The notes beneath the pieces are model-generated. The model ran no database searches. It was not told where the DNA came from and worked only from the letters and a program-made list of their open reading frames with translations. This document shows, piece after piece, positions 16,711 through 25,499 of a stretch of DNA of 64,000 bases. Source of the stretch: Paraburkholderia xenovorans LB400. Its GTDB lineage: Bacteria > Pseudomonadota > Gammaproteobacteria > Burkholderiales > Burkholderiaceae. The translations under genes and the position numbers were made by a program. Position 1 is the stretch's first letter, and each line of letters opens with the position of its first letter. The stretch covers positions 992,001 through 1,056,000 of the forward strand of contig NC_007953.1 in assembly GCF_000013645.1 (NCBI RefSeq). Direction: 5' to 3'.

Positions 16711-18035
16711 GATTGCAACACCTCCACCTTGAGCCCGATTGAATCGCGGTCGACATACACCGCATGCGTGGTCACCGAAGCGTTGATGCTCCCTCGATAA
16801 CCGCCGCCGCCCGCCGGTCCGGCGACCCATAAACTTTCCACTTCCGCCAGCAGCGTTTGCGCCATCTCGCGATCGAGCGTGCGCATCGCCGCCCGCAAGC
16901 GCACATCCTGCGTCTGTGCCACGCGTTGAATCGCGGTGGCGTGCAGCGCATTCACGCCAATGAGATCGAGACGGATCGTCTCGCTGCAACGATGGATGGT
17001 GCGCATCCGCTCTTCGACGATCGCCGACGCCAGCCGCGCCCGCTCGACCGCGCCGGGGCCCGCATAGCTGAATTCCGCTTCGGCGAGAAAGCCACCGTCG
17101 AAGCCCACAATGGTCTTCAGCTTTTCCGGGCGAGGCCGCCCCGTCGCGCCGCTCACGGCGACCCGGTCGGGCGCCTGTTCCACCACCCCTGTCGTCGAGA
17201 AATCAGCGCTGACATCCGGCGTCAGATAGGCGGCCGGATTGTGAACCTCGTACAGGAGTTGTTCTTTCACCGTGAGTTCGGTCACGCAGCCGCCGCTGCC
17301 CGCCAGCTTCGAAATCACCGCCCGGCCATCGGCTTCCACTTCGGCGAACGGAAAGCCGACATACGCAAGATTGGGCACGACCTTGTAGGGCGGATCGGCG
17401 AAATAGCCACCCGTCACCTGCGTCGAGCATTCGAGCAGATGCCCGACCACGGTGCCCGCGCCGAGTATCGGCCAGTCGTCCGGCTTCCAGCCATAGCGGT
17501 GCATCAAGGGCGCGAGGAAAAGCGACGGATCCGCGACGCGCCCGGTAATCACCAGATGCGGTTCGGCGTCGAGCGCGGGAAGAATCGCTTCCGCCCCCAG
17601 ATAGGCGTTCGCACCGACCAGCCGCAGCCCGGATTCGTCGACGGTCTTGCCGATCTCGGGAAGCAAGGTCGAACCGGAAATCTGCGCGCTCACGTCGTCG
17701 CCCTCCACGACCGCCACGCGAATCCGGAGTCCCATGCGGCGCGCCAGTTCGACCGCAACCCTGCCCGCCGCGCGCGGATTGGCGACGCCCATATTGGTGA
17801 CGATCGTGGTGCCGTTGCTCACGCACGCCTTCAACACCGCGGCCAGCCGCTTTTCGATTAGCGGGTTATAGCCGCGCGCCGGATCCTGTTCGCGCTGCAG
17901 ATGCCCATACGCGAGCGTTCGCTCCGCCAGGCATTCGAAGACCAGGTAGTCGAGTTCGCCCCGCTCGGCCAGGTCGCGGGCCGGATCGATGCGGTCTCCC
18001 GCAAATCCCGCACCGACTCCAATACGTACAGCCAT
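16707..18035 (-). CDS. Acyclic terpene utilization AtuA family protein (DUF1446)
   Basis: 442 residues matching the main AtuA/DUF1446 domain: GAGFAGDRIDPARDLAERGE at the N-terminus, YLVFECLAERTLA, TNMGVANPRAAG, GANAYLGAEAIL, ITGRVADPSLFLAPL, and ATGRPRPEKLKTIVGF. AtuA is needed for citronellol/geraniol growth in Pseudomonas but its chemistry is not established. The usual C-terminal domain is encoded by the next, overlapping gene. The upstream region (18036-18315) holds several TTCCGA/TCGGAA half-sites and a divergent amidohydrolase. Without geranyl-CoA carboxylase genes in view, a terpene role cannot be assumed. Confidence 0.85.
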   Translation of the reverse strand: MAVRIGVGAGFAGDRIDPARDLAERGELDYLVFECLAERTLAYGHLQREQDPARGYNPLIEKRLAAVLKACVSNGTTIVTNMGVANPRAAGRVAVELARRMGLRIRVAVVEGDDVSAQISGSTLLPEIGKTVDESGLRLVGANAYLGAEAILPALDAEPHLVITGRVADPSLFLAPLMHRYGWKPDDWPILGAGTVVGHLLECSTQVTGGYFADPPYKVVPNLAYVGFPFAEVEADGRAVISKLAGSGGCVTELTVKEQLLYEVHNPAAYLTPDVSADFSTTGVVEQAPDRVAVSGATGRPRPEKLKTIVGFDGGFLAEAEFSYAGPGAVERARLASAIVEERMRTIHRCSETIRLDLIGVNALHATAIQRVAQTQDVRLRAAMRTLDREMAQTLLAEVESLWVAGPAGGGGYRGSINASVTTHAVYVDRDSIGLKVEVLQS

Positions 18036-18063
18036 GTCATGTCTCCCAGTGCCTGACGCACAT

Positions 18064-18168
18064 GTTCCGAAAAGTTCGTATCGTTCTCAATTCGGAACAT
18101 TAAACGTCCGAACTGGCGGTCGTCAAGCAGTTTCGTTTCGAAAATCGCTTTGACTTCCGATATCGGAA
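18064..18168. promoter_or_regulatory. Cluster of TTCCGA/TCGGAA inverted repeats between atuA-like and amidohydrolase genes
   Basis: Two symmetrical sites lie in the divergent intergenic region. GTTCCGAA at 18064-18071 pairs with TTCGGAAC at 18091-18098 (19-bp spacer), and TTCCGATATCGGAA at 18155-18168 is a perfect 14-bp palindrome. A further half-site TCCGAAC occurs at 18107-18113. They sit directly upstream of the AtuA-like gene (start 18035). Repeated half-sites of one sequence indicate a real operator array; the IclR protein at 19513-20361 is the nearest candidate. Confidence 0.55.
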
Positions 18169-18315
18169 CGCCTAGCATACCCAGCGGTAAACTCGGGCAG
18201 CAACGGCACGCGGGAGACAGCGTGCTGTTTGAGGCAATGCCGATGCGTTTGCGCCCGGGCTTGTGCCTGGCAGTTGGAATCGCCCGTCAAACCGGGCACC
18301 TCTCTGGTAATCAAC

Positions 18316-19176
18316 ATGACCATCAATAGAACCCCTCCGCGCGCGAACCCTCGCGGATTCCGTCGGGACATCAGCGCGCCGTCCTTTGCTCTTCCCCCAG
18401 GCGCGTGCGACGCGCACATGCACATCGTCGGACCCTTCGAGCGGTATCCGCTGCGTGAAACGCGCTCGCTACGTCCGCCCGAGTCGACATTCGACGATTA
18501 CGTCGCGATGAAGCAGGTGACCGGCATTGAACGCAACGTCATTGTCCAGCCCAGTTTTTTCGCGAAAGACAACGCCTGTACGCTGGATTCTGCTGAGCGG
18601 ATGGGCGATCAGGCACGGGCGATCGTGGTGGTCGACAGCGACGTCAGCGAAGAGACGCTTGCTGCGATGCATGCGCGGGGTGCGCGGGGCGTGCGGTTGC
18701 AGCGGGTTGTCGCGGGCGGCACGAGCGTCGATGAAATCGCGGAAATCGCAGCGCGGATCAAGCCGTTCAACTGGCACATCCAGCTCTTCATCGATGCGGA
18801 GGATGTCGAGGCACTGGCGCCGCGGCTGCGTCAATTGCCGGTGGACGTCGTATTCGATCACATGGCGCACGTCTACCGGGAAAGCTCCACCACCTCGGCC
18901 GGATTTCACGCGGTTCTCGATCTCATCGCGTCGGGCAAGGCGTGGGCCAAGCTTTCCGCATGGCGCTTCGCGGCGGACAACGCGCATGCGCCTGCCCTCA
19001 TCGCGGCCAACCCGGAACGGATCTTATGGGGAAGCGACTGGCCCCACGTATCGTATGAGGAAGAAGTGCCCGACGATGGGCGACTGTTGGACCAGCTCGC
19101 CGAATGGGCGCCTGACACGGCCACGCTGCATCGCATACTCGTCGATAATCCGGCGCGGCTTTATTTCGCCGCTTAA
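18316..19176 (+). CDS. Amidohydrolase family protein (2-pyrone-4,6-dicarboxylate hydrolase/galactarolactone isomerase type)
   Basis: 286 residues from ATG 18316; the frame extends upstream but the family start aligns here. Seen: CDAHMHIVGPFERYPL (the HxH-like start of the barrel), NVIVQPSFFAKDN, ARGVRLQRV, VFDHMAHV, and ILWGSDWPH near the end with the catalytic Asp. This is the COG3618 amidohydrolase type that includes PDC hydrolase LigI, lactonases and galactarolactone isomerase. It is divergent from the atuA-like operon and shares its operator-rich promoter region, so it likely belongs to the same pathway, possibly as a lactone hydrolase. The ribosome-binding site is weak. Confidence 0.85.
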   Translation: MTINRTPPRANPRGFRRDISAPSFALPPGACDAHMHIVGPFERYPLRETRSLRPPESTFDDYVAMKQVTGIERNVIVQPSFFAKDNACTLDSAERMGDQARAIVVVDSDVSEETLAAMHARGARGVRLQRVVAGGTSVDEIAEIAARIKPFNWHIQLFIDAEDVEALAPRLRQLPVDVVFDHMAHVYRESSTTSAGFHAVLDLIASGKAWAKLSAWRFAADNAHAPALIAANPERILWGSDWPHVSYEEEVPDDGRLLDQLAEWAPDTATLHRILVDNPARLYFAA

Positions 19177-19512
19177 GGGAGCACTGGGAAACGGCGAAAC
19201 ACTCGCCGATACCCGCGGGGACGCCTGACATTGCCTGATGTCACGCGGCCGGCGCGAGTCCGGGCCACCGGTTTTGCATTGGCCACTGAAGCAGGGCCGG
19301 CGTTTCCGGTCGCGCTGATGCCTTATCGCATGGCGCGCGGACACAATGCGCCGGGCCCCGCCACCCCCACGAAAGGCCCGTATAAAAACAGCACTTCGCT
19401 ATAATTGGCGGCCTTCATCCACTCAGCCACGTCCGAAGCCAACGCTTCAAACGCCGGTACACAGCGACGGCGTGACAGCCCGATGCGGCCCGGATCCGGC
19501 CACCATGCAGAG
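19177..19512. other. 336-bp intergenic region upstream of the IclR gene
   Basis: No gene is supported. A short open extension of the IclR frame covers part of the region, but it has no family sequence and no good ribosome-binding site. The region should carry the IclR promoter. An A/T-containing patch near 19380-19405 is the only obvious candidate. No operator matching the 18064-18168 half-sites was seen. Confidence 0.4.
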
Positions 19513-20361
19513 ATGACCACCAAGAAAGCGGACACAAAAAGCGTGACCACTGCAAAACAGTATGAGACGACGCGCTCTCCCGCGCGTGTACTGCAAGTGA
19601 TCTACGAACTCGCGACCAGTGCGAACGGCTTGTCGCTTGCCCGCCTCGCGTCGTTGACGCATCTTCCGAAAACCAGCCTTCTGACGTTGTTGCGCTCGCT
19701 GGAAGCTTCCAATTACGTGGTCAATATTTCGGGCATGTATCGCCTCGGCTCGGATACCTACGCGATTGCAGCGGCGATCGCCGCCAAGGAGCGTTTCCTG
19801 CCGACAGTGCGTCCTCCGTTGCAGGTTCTGTTTTCCGAAACTGGCGAGACAGTCCAGATCGGCATCCTTGCGCAGGACGAACAACTGGCCGAAACCATCG
19901 AGATGATCGAGACGCGCAAACCCGTCCGCTTCTCGTTGCCGGTCGGACTGCGCCGCCCGCTTCACTCAACGTCGATCGGCAAACTGCTTCTGGCCTATCA
20001 GCCGCCCGAATGGATCGACGATTTTCTGGCTCACACCGAACTGGTCTCCTTCACGCCCCATACGATTACCGACGCTACCGATCTGCTCGCGGAACTGGCG
20101 AGAATCCGGCAAATCGGACTGTCCATTTCACACGAGAGCATGTTCGAGGACATGAGCGGAATTTCAGGCGCCATCTGGAACGAAACCGGTCGCATGGTGG
20201 CCGGTATCAGTGTGACAGGGCCTACGTACCGCCTTCGCAGCAACGAGGCACACATTCGCGAACTCGTGCGGGCCGCCGCCGAGGATGTATCGCGCCGGCT
20301 TGGCTATACGGGCACGTACCCCTGTCTCGCCGCCAACGTGGATGAAGCCGGGCAGGGTTAG
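19513..20361 (+). CDS. IclR family transcriptional regulator
   Basis: 282 residues from ATG 19513. An N-terminal HTH (RVLQVIYELATSANGLSLAR then LTHLPKTSLLTLLRSLEASN) is followed by the GAF-like effector domain with GLRRPLHSTSIGKLLLAY, SHESMFEDMSGISGAIW, VAGISVTGP and a final helix (ELVRAAAEDVSRRLGY). These are typical IclR blocks. It lies downstream of the amidohydrolase on the same strand and is convergent with a LysR gene. The half-site array at 18064-18168 is a possible target. The effector is unknown. Confidence 0.88.
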   Translation: MTTKKADTKSVTTAKQYETTRSPARVLQVIYELATSANGLSLARLASLTHLPKTSLLTLLRSLEASNYVVNISGMYRLGSDTYAIAAAIAAKERFLPTVRPPLQVLFSETGETVQIGILAQDEQLAETIEMIETRKPVRFSLPVGLRRPLHSTSIGKLLLAYQPPEWIDDFLAHTELVSFTPHTITDATDLLAELARIRQIGLSISHESMFEDMSGISGAIWNETGRMVAGISVTGPTYRLRSNEAHIRELVRAAAEDVSRRLGYTGTYPCLAANVDEAGQG

Positions 20362-20375
20362 CGCGCGTCCCGTAT

Positions 20376-21299
20376 TCACCGCGTCGATCGGGACTGCGCT
20401 TTCGAGTTCAAAACATTTACCGGAAATAATCGCTCGCACAGGAAGTCGATAAACACGCGCAACCTGGGCGCGAAATGCTTTCCCGAAGGCCACATGATTC
20501 GAAACATCGTGTCGGCTTCAGAGCAACTGGGCATCACATGAATCAACCGGCCAGCAGCGAGATGCTGCCTGATCGCGAAGTCGGGCAGGTAGGCAATTCC
20601 CAGTCCTTGTAGCGCGAAGAAAATCCGGGTTTCGAGATTGTTGCAAATAATCGCGGCCGACAATTGAAGGTCCGCTGTAATCTCGTCCTGATCGAGTGGC
20701 CACACTTGCAACTTGCCGGTGTTCGGGTAGCGAAACTGAATGCATGCATGCTGCGACAGGTCGCTGGCTGTCTCGGGGGTACCACATCGGGCCAGATAGT
20801 CGGGCGACCCCACCAGCAACATGCTGAACGAGCCAAGACGGCGTGCTGTCAGGCGCGAGTCTGGCGCATCGCCACTTCGGATGACCGCGTCAAAACCTTC
20901 GTCAATGACGTCCACCCGGCGGTCCGTGAATTCAAGATCGAGATCGACGTCCGGATACGCCTGCTTGAACTGCGCCATCACCGACAGAAAAGGCTCGGCC
21001 ACCAGTGGCAAACTGACCTTCAGGCGCCCGCGAGGGCTCAGGTTGACCTGTGATAGCTCTGCCTGCGCCGCTTCGATCTCTCCGAGTATCCGGCGGCTAC
21101 GCTCCAGAAACAGCCCGCCTTCGGCCGTCAGCGCGACGCTGCGCGTACTGCGATGGAACAGGCGTACGCCGAGCTGCTCTTCCAGCGCGCTGACCCGTTT
21201 GCCGACGGCCGACGCGGAGATACCCAGCAGCCGGCCTGCAGCAGCGAAACTGCGTGTCTCGGCCACCTGCACGAATACGTTGATGGCACTGCTTTCCAT
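20376..21299 (-). CDS. LysR-type transcriptional regulator
   Basis: 307 residues of the large CrgA/DsdC-like LysR group. HTH: INVFVQVAETRSFAAAGRLL, GISASAVGKRVSALEEQLGV, RLFHRSTRSVALTAEG. The effector domain carries GRLKVSLPLVAEPFLSVM, DRRVDVIDEGFDAVIR and GLGIAYLPDFAIRQHLAAGR. It is divergent from the medium-chain oxidoreductase gene at 21415 with a 115-bp shared promoter region, the classic LysR arrangement, so that gene is the likely target. Confidence 0.9.
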   Translation of the reverse strand: MESSAINVFVQVAETRSFAAAGRLLGISASAVGKRVSALEEQLGVRLFHRSTRSVALTAEGGLFLERSRRILGEIEAAQAELSQVNLSPRGRLKVSLPLVAEPFLSVMAQFKQAYPDVDLDLEFTDRRVDVIDEGFDAVIRSGDAPDSRLTARRLGSFSMLLVGSPDYLARCGTPETASDLSQHACIQFRYPNTGKLQVWPLDQDEITADLQLSAAIICNNLETRIFFALQGLGIAYLPDFAIRQHLAAGRLIHVMPSCSEADTMFRIMWPSGKHFAPRLRVFIDFLCERLFPVNVLNSKAQSRSTR

Positions 21300-21414
21300 A
21301 AAGCCCCTGATTGCGGAGGATCGACTCCGTACAGAGCGGAACTCTACCCTACTTATTCCCGAATGCAGAACTCCCTAGCATTGAGCTTTCTTCCATTGAG
21401 CAAGCAGGTTCATC

Positions 21415-22440
21415 ATGAACAGCACCATGAATCGCTGGGAAATCCCGTCGCTGGGTCTCGATAAACTTGTGCGACGTGAAGTGCCCCGTCCGGTACCGAA
21501 GGCGGGCGAAATCGTCGTTGAAGTCAACGCGGTCTCGCTCAACTATCGCGATGCCGAAGTGGCCGAAAACGGCATGGGCAACGCGCTGAGTTTTCCATTC
21601 ACACCGGCTTCCGACATGGCCGGCCGCATCGTCGCAGTGGGCGAAGGCGTCACGCGCTTCGCGGTCGGCGATCGGGTCATTTCGGCCTACATTCCGGGTT
21701 GGATAGATGGTGTGCCGCTATCGTGGACGGTAGCGCCGACCCAAGGCGGCCCGATCCCAGGGGTGCTCGCGCAATATGTCGCCGCGCCGGCCGAATGGTG
21801 TGTGCGTGCCCCGCGCACCTTAAGCGCCGTCGAAGCCAGCACGCTGCCGGTTGCGGCGCTGACCGCATGGATGGCCCTGGTTGAACTGGGCAACCTGCAT
21901 GCAGGCCAGACCGTCGTCGTGCAAGGCACGGGCGGCGTATCGCTGTTTGCGGTTCAATTGGCTGCGGCTCACGGCGCGCGGGTGATTGTCACGAGCGGCA
22001 GCGACGAGAAGATTGCCCGGGCGATCGCCCTCGGCGCACGTCATGGGATCAATCGCAACACGACGCCCGACTGGCAGCACGCGGTGCTCGAACTGACTGG
22101 CGGGCGCGGCGCCGACCATATTCTGGAAATGACCGGCGGCGACAATGTCGAGCGCTCCTTGCAAGCCGTCGTGCAAGGCGGACGCATTTCGGTCATCGGC
22201 CTTCTGGACTCGGACCGGCTCAGCCTGCCCATTCTTTCACTACTTGCCAGCCGTGCCTCGATTGTCGGCATCGCCGTCGGACCGCGCCGCGCGCTCGAGG
22301 ACCTGGTGCGTGCCGTCGATCTGCTGGGAATCAGGCCGGTCATCGACGCCACCTATGCGTACTCGCAGGTGCCGGAAGCCTTCGTGCATCTGCGACGCGG
22401 AGCGTTCGGCAAAATTGTGGTGCAGTTGAGCGAAGCATGA
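21415..22440 (+). CDS. Zinc-type NAD(P)-dependent alcohol dehydrogenase/quinone oxidoreductase (MDR family)
   Basis: 341-residue medium-chain dehydrogenase/reductase. GroES-like domain: VSLNYRDAEVAENGMG and FTPASDMAGRIVAVGEGVTR. Nucleotide-binding domain: VVQGTGGVSLFAVQLAAAHG. The catalytic-zinc Cys/His pair is not evident, so it is probably a zinc-free quinone/enoyl reductase type. ATG 21415 follows AGG with seven bases between; ATG 21427 is an alternative. Divergent from a LysR gene that probably regulates it. Substrate unknown. Confidence 0.87.
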   Translation: MNSTMNRWEIPSLGLDKLVRREVPRPVPKAGEIVVEVNAVSLNYRDAEVAENGMGNALSFPFTPASDMAGRIVAVGEGVTRFAVGDRVISAYIPGWIDGVPLSWTVAPTQGGPIPGVLAQYVAAPAEWCVRAPRTLSAVEASTLPVAALTAWMALVELGNLHAGQTVVVQGTGGVSLFAVQLAAAHGARVIVTSGSDEKIARAIALGARHGINRNTTPDWQHAVLELTGGRGADHILEMTGGDNVERSLQAVVQGGRISVIGLLDSDRLSLPILSLLASRASIVGIAVGPRRALEDLVRAVDLLGIRPVIDATYAYSQVPEAFVHLRRGAFGKIVVQLSEA

Positions 22441-22879
22441 ACGCGCGTGCAAACAGAGCTTCGACCCCATGACGAACTCCATGAAATCCGCAGCGGCCAT
22501 GCCCGCCAGAAGAAGCGCAAAGCGCATGCGTTGGCTCAGGCGCTCATCGGCACGGGATAAGCAATATCAAGCTCAACCCGCTTCGCCATGAACGGTCCTT
22601 GAAAGGAGTTCGCCGTCCGGGAAACCAAGGTGATGATCCCGGACAGGAACAATGACACGGCGATATGCGTCAGAACTGAAAAGCAAAGCATAAAAAACTG
22701 TTTGCCATCGCAATACCCGTCGGCCTCTAATGACAGGCTCGCCTTCGCGAGGCATCACCCTTTTGCCGATAGAGATTTCGCTATCCGGATCGCTGGGCAA
22801 ATTAATCCGCCCTGAGGTGTGTTGACCGTACTGGCTCCATCTCGGAGCAGTCCTTTTTCGTGGCTAATCTGGGACCGAC
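22441..22879. other. 439-bp intergenic region upstream of the ssu-type operon
   Basis: No gene is supported; open frames here are short and lack ribosome-binding sites or recognisable families. The region presumably holds the promoter of the ssu-type genes, which in other proteobacteria answer to sulfur starvation. I did not find a convincing regulator site. The composition is more AT-rich around 22670-22710. Confidence 0.4.
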
Positions 22880-23719
22880 ATGGCTGACGTCACTTATTCC
22901 CGCAAGAGCTATGTCGCTTCGACCCGGTTGTACCTCGGGGTTTCGAAAGGTGCGCTCTACAGGTGGCTTTCGTGGATCGTTCCCGCGCTGGTGCTGGTGC
23001 TGTGGCAAGTCGCGGCACGCGTCGGACTGATTGCCCCTCAGGTTCTTCCAGCCCCAAGCAGCGTCGCGGCGACCGCGCTGGATCTGGCCAGAAACGGCGA
23101 TCTCTTCGTTCACCTCGGCGTTTCGCTGTTGCGTGCCGCTGCGGGTTTTGCAATCGGCGGAACGATCGGACTTGCGCTCGGTGTCCTCGTCGGCTTCTCG
23201 CCGCTAGCGCAGGCGCTACTGGATCGCTCGATCCAGATGGTGCGCGCCATTCCTTTCCTCGCGATGTTGCCGCTCGTCATCGTCTGGTTCGGTGTCGGCG
23301 AGGTGGCGAAAATCTTTCTGGTCGCGCTCGCGGTACTGTTCCCCATCTACATCAACACCATGCTTGGTATTCGCCAGATCGATCCGAAGCTGATGGAGCT
23401 CGCGAAGGTCATCGGGTTGGACCGAACTGCGGTCGTGCGACGGATCATTCTGCCCGGTGCGATGCCATCAATCCTGACGGGCGTGCGTTATGCACTCGCT
23501 CATGCGTGGCTCGCGCTCGTCATCGCCGAAACGCTCGCGACGACAAAAGGCATCGGCTTTCTGGCCATGGATGCCCGCGAATTCCTCCAGACCAATGTCA
23601 TCGTATTGACCATCGTCATCTACGCGTTCATCGGCGTGGTGGCGGACGCGCTGGTGCGGCTGCTTGAAGCGCATTTCCTCTCATGGCACGCGAATTACGC
23701 CAAAGGAGTGCACAAGTGA
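22880..23719 (+). CDS. ssuC: Aliphatic sulfonate-type ABC transporter permease
   Basis: 279-residue inner-membrane permease with about six hydrophobic helices. The binding-protein-dependent transport signature is present (ELAKVIGLDRTAVVRRIILPG, the EAA loop that contacts the ATPase). The opening LSWIVPALVLVLWQVAARVG and LPAPSSVAATALDL are typical of SsuC/TauC. The gene overlaps ssuB by 4 nt and is followed by the binding-protein gene. SsuC versus TauC or NrtB-like cannot be settled from sequence alone; the flavoprotein oxidases downstream favour an organosulfur substrate. Confidence 0.88.
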   Translation: MADVTYSRKSYVASTRLYLGVSKGALYRWLSWIVPALVLVLWQVAARVGLIAPQVLPAPSSVAATALDLARNGDLFVHLGVSLLRAAAGFAIGGTIGLALGVLVGFSPLAQALLDRSIQMVRAIPFLAMLPLVIVWFGVGEVAKIFLVALAVLFPIYINTMLGIRQIDPKLMELAKVIGLDRTAVVRRIILPGAMPSILTGVRYALAHAWLALVIAETLATTKGIGFLAMDAREFLQTNVIVLTIVIYAFIGVVADALVRLLEAHFLSWHANYAKGVHK

Positions 23720-24459
23720 CCCTTGATTTTGCACTGTCCCAGGATGCCGCCGTTCCGGCTTTCACCGAGGAGCCAGTGAACCCGTCGCCACTCGCCGTAT
23801 CGGTGCGCGGCCTGCAGCGCCGCTACGGTGCCCGTGTCGTCATCGATGCGCTGGATCTCGATATCCGCGAAGGCGAATTTGTCGCGCTGCTCGGGGAAAG
23901 CGGATGCGGGAAGACCACTCTGTTGCGTGCGCTGGCCGGGCTCGATCTGCCCGACGCTGGCCAGATCCGCGCGCCCGAACGTCCTTCCGTCGTGTTCCAG
24001 GAGCACCGGCTGCTGCCTTGGGCGACGCTGTGGGAGAACGTCGCGCTCGGTCATGAAACGACAGTCGGTCGTGCCGGGGCGGCGCGTGCGTTGGCCGAAG
24101 TCGGGCTTTCCGGCCGGGAAGACGACTGGCCGCGCAACCTGTCGGGGGGTCAGGCGCAACGCGTGGCGCTGGCGCGCGGCCTCGCCCGCGATCCCGCATT
24201 GCTGCTGCTCGACGAACCGTTCGCGGCGCTTGACGCGCTCACGCGAATCAAGATGCACGGACTCGTCAAGGAACTCGTCGCCCGCCATCACCCCGGCGTG
24301 CTGCTCGTGACCCATGACGTCGACGAGGCGCTCACGCTCGCCGACAGGATTCTTGTCATGCGCTCGGGGCGTATCGCTGCTTCCTTCCAACCCGAAACCC
24401 ACACGCCGCAGGCACTGCGGTCGATTCTGCTCGAAGAACTCGGCGTTCAGTCTCTCTGA
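23716..24459 (+). CDS. ssuB: Sulfonate-type ABC transporter ATP-binding protein
   Basis: 247 residues from a GTG start at 23716 that overlaps the ssuC stop (GTGA) and has AAAGGAG seven bases upstream. ABC motifs are in order: Walker A LLGESGCGKTTLLRALAG, Q-loop VVFQEHRLLPWATL, signature NLSGGQAQRVALARGL, Walker B LLLLDEPFAALD, and the H-loop in LLVTHDVDEAL. It powers import through SsuC at the inner face of the membrane. The longer upstream frame inside ssuC is not needed. Confidence 0.92.
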   Translation: MTLDFALSQDAAVPAFTEEPVNPSPLAVSVRGLQRRYGARVVIDALDLDIREGEFVALLGESGCGKTTLLRALAGLDLPDAGQIRAPERPSVVFQEHRLLPWATLWENVALGHETTVGRAGAARALAEVGLSGREDDWPRNLSGGQAQRVALARGLARDPALLLLDEPFAALDALTRIKMHGLVKELVARHHPGVLLVTHDVDEALTLADRILVMRSGRIAASFQPETHTPQALRSILLEELGVQSL

Positions 24460-24494
24460 GCGCTTTTCTGCATGACTCCAAGGACCTGACAAGG

Positions 24495-25499
24495 ATGAAC
24501 GATTCTTCGCTGAGCCGCCGCCAACTGTTGCGCGCGGCGGGTGGCCTGCTGGCCGGCGCCGCCGCCGGCAGCCTGTTTCCGGCTCGCGCGGCCGAGCCGC
24601 GCAAGCTGACACGCAATACCGATACGGTTCGTGTCGGATGGGGATACGGTAGCCTGCCGGACATTGCCAGGCAGCGCGGCGTGTTCGAGAAGACCCTGGC
24701 TGCAAAGGGCATCAAGGTCGAATGGGTCGGGCCGTTTCCGAATCATGCGCCGTCGATTCAGGCAGTCGTCGGCGGCAGCGCGGATTTCGGCTTCTGGGGA
24801 TCGACGACGCCGGCACTGGCCGCGATGCTGGCCGGCTCACCACTCGTGTTCAATGCGTTCGACATCTATTCGCCGCGCTCGACCGCGATCATCGTGAAGA
24901 AATCGAGCGGTATCAATTCAGTTGCCGACCTCGCGGGCCGCAAGGTCGCGATCAACCGGTCGGGATTGGGTGAATTCCTGCTGATTGCAGCGCTGGAGAA
25001 GAATCACATCGACCGCAGCAAGGTCGAGTTCGTCTACCTGAATCCGCCCGATGCCGCGCCGGCGTTCGCGCAAGGCGTAGTCGACGCCTGGTCGATGTGG
25101 TCCCCGGCCGTGGATATCGCACGCTATACCAACAACGCCAAGGACATTTTCAACGAAGGACGCGACCTCGATTTCCTGATCGATTACAGCTCCCTCGTAA
25201 CGCGCCGAAAATTCACCGAAGAGAATTCCGAGCTGATTCGCGCAGTAATCGATGCGTACTACGTCGAAGGCGCGTGGCAGTCGGCGCATTCTGCCGAATC
25301 CGAGCAGCTCGTGCAGAAGGAAGCCAAATATCCGGACCAGGTGCGCGACTATCTGACGAGCCTGAAGCGCGTGAATCAATTCCACGAGCCCGACGACGCC
25401 GCGTTCATCGCGCAGTTCCAACATGCCGCCGACTGGCTCGCGGAACGCAAGATCATCAACTCGCGAATCAGGGTCGCGGATTACAGCGTCAAGGTTTGA
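24495..25499 (+). CDS. ssuA: Sulfonate-type ABC transporter substrate-binding protein, Tat signal
   Basis: 334-residue periplasmic binding protein. The N-terminus carries a twin-arginine signal (SLSRRQLLRAAGG) and an Ala-rich cleavage region (ARAAEP). The body has VRVGWGYGSLPDIARQRGVF, GPFPNHAPSIQAVVGGSADF and a VVDAWSMWSPAVDIA segment, as in SsuA/TauA-type proteins. The Tat signal is notable because most SsuA homologues use Sec. It ends by overlapping the next gene (TGATG). Confidence 0.88.
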   Translation: MNDSSLSRRQLLRAAGGLLAGAAAGSLFPARAAEPRKLTRNTDTVRVGWGYGSLPDIARQRGVFEKTLAAKGIKVEWVGPFPNHAPSIQAVVGGSADFGFWGSTTPALAAMLAGSPLVFNAFDIYSPRSTAIIVKKSSGINSVADLAGRKVAINRSGLGEFLLIAALEKNHIDRSKVEFVYLNPPDAAPAFAQGVVDAWSMWSPAVDIARYTNNAKDIFNEGRDLDFLIDYSSLVTRRKFTEENSELIRAVIDAYYVEGAWQSAHSAESEQLVQKEAKYPDQVRDYLTSLKRVNQFHEPDDAAFIAQFQHAADWLAERKIINSRIRVADYSVKV

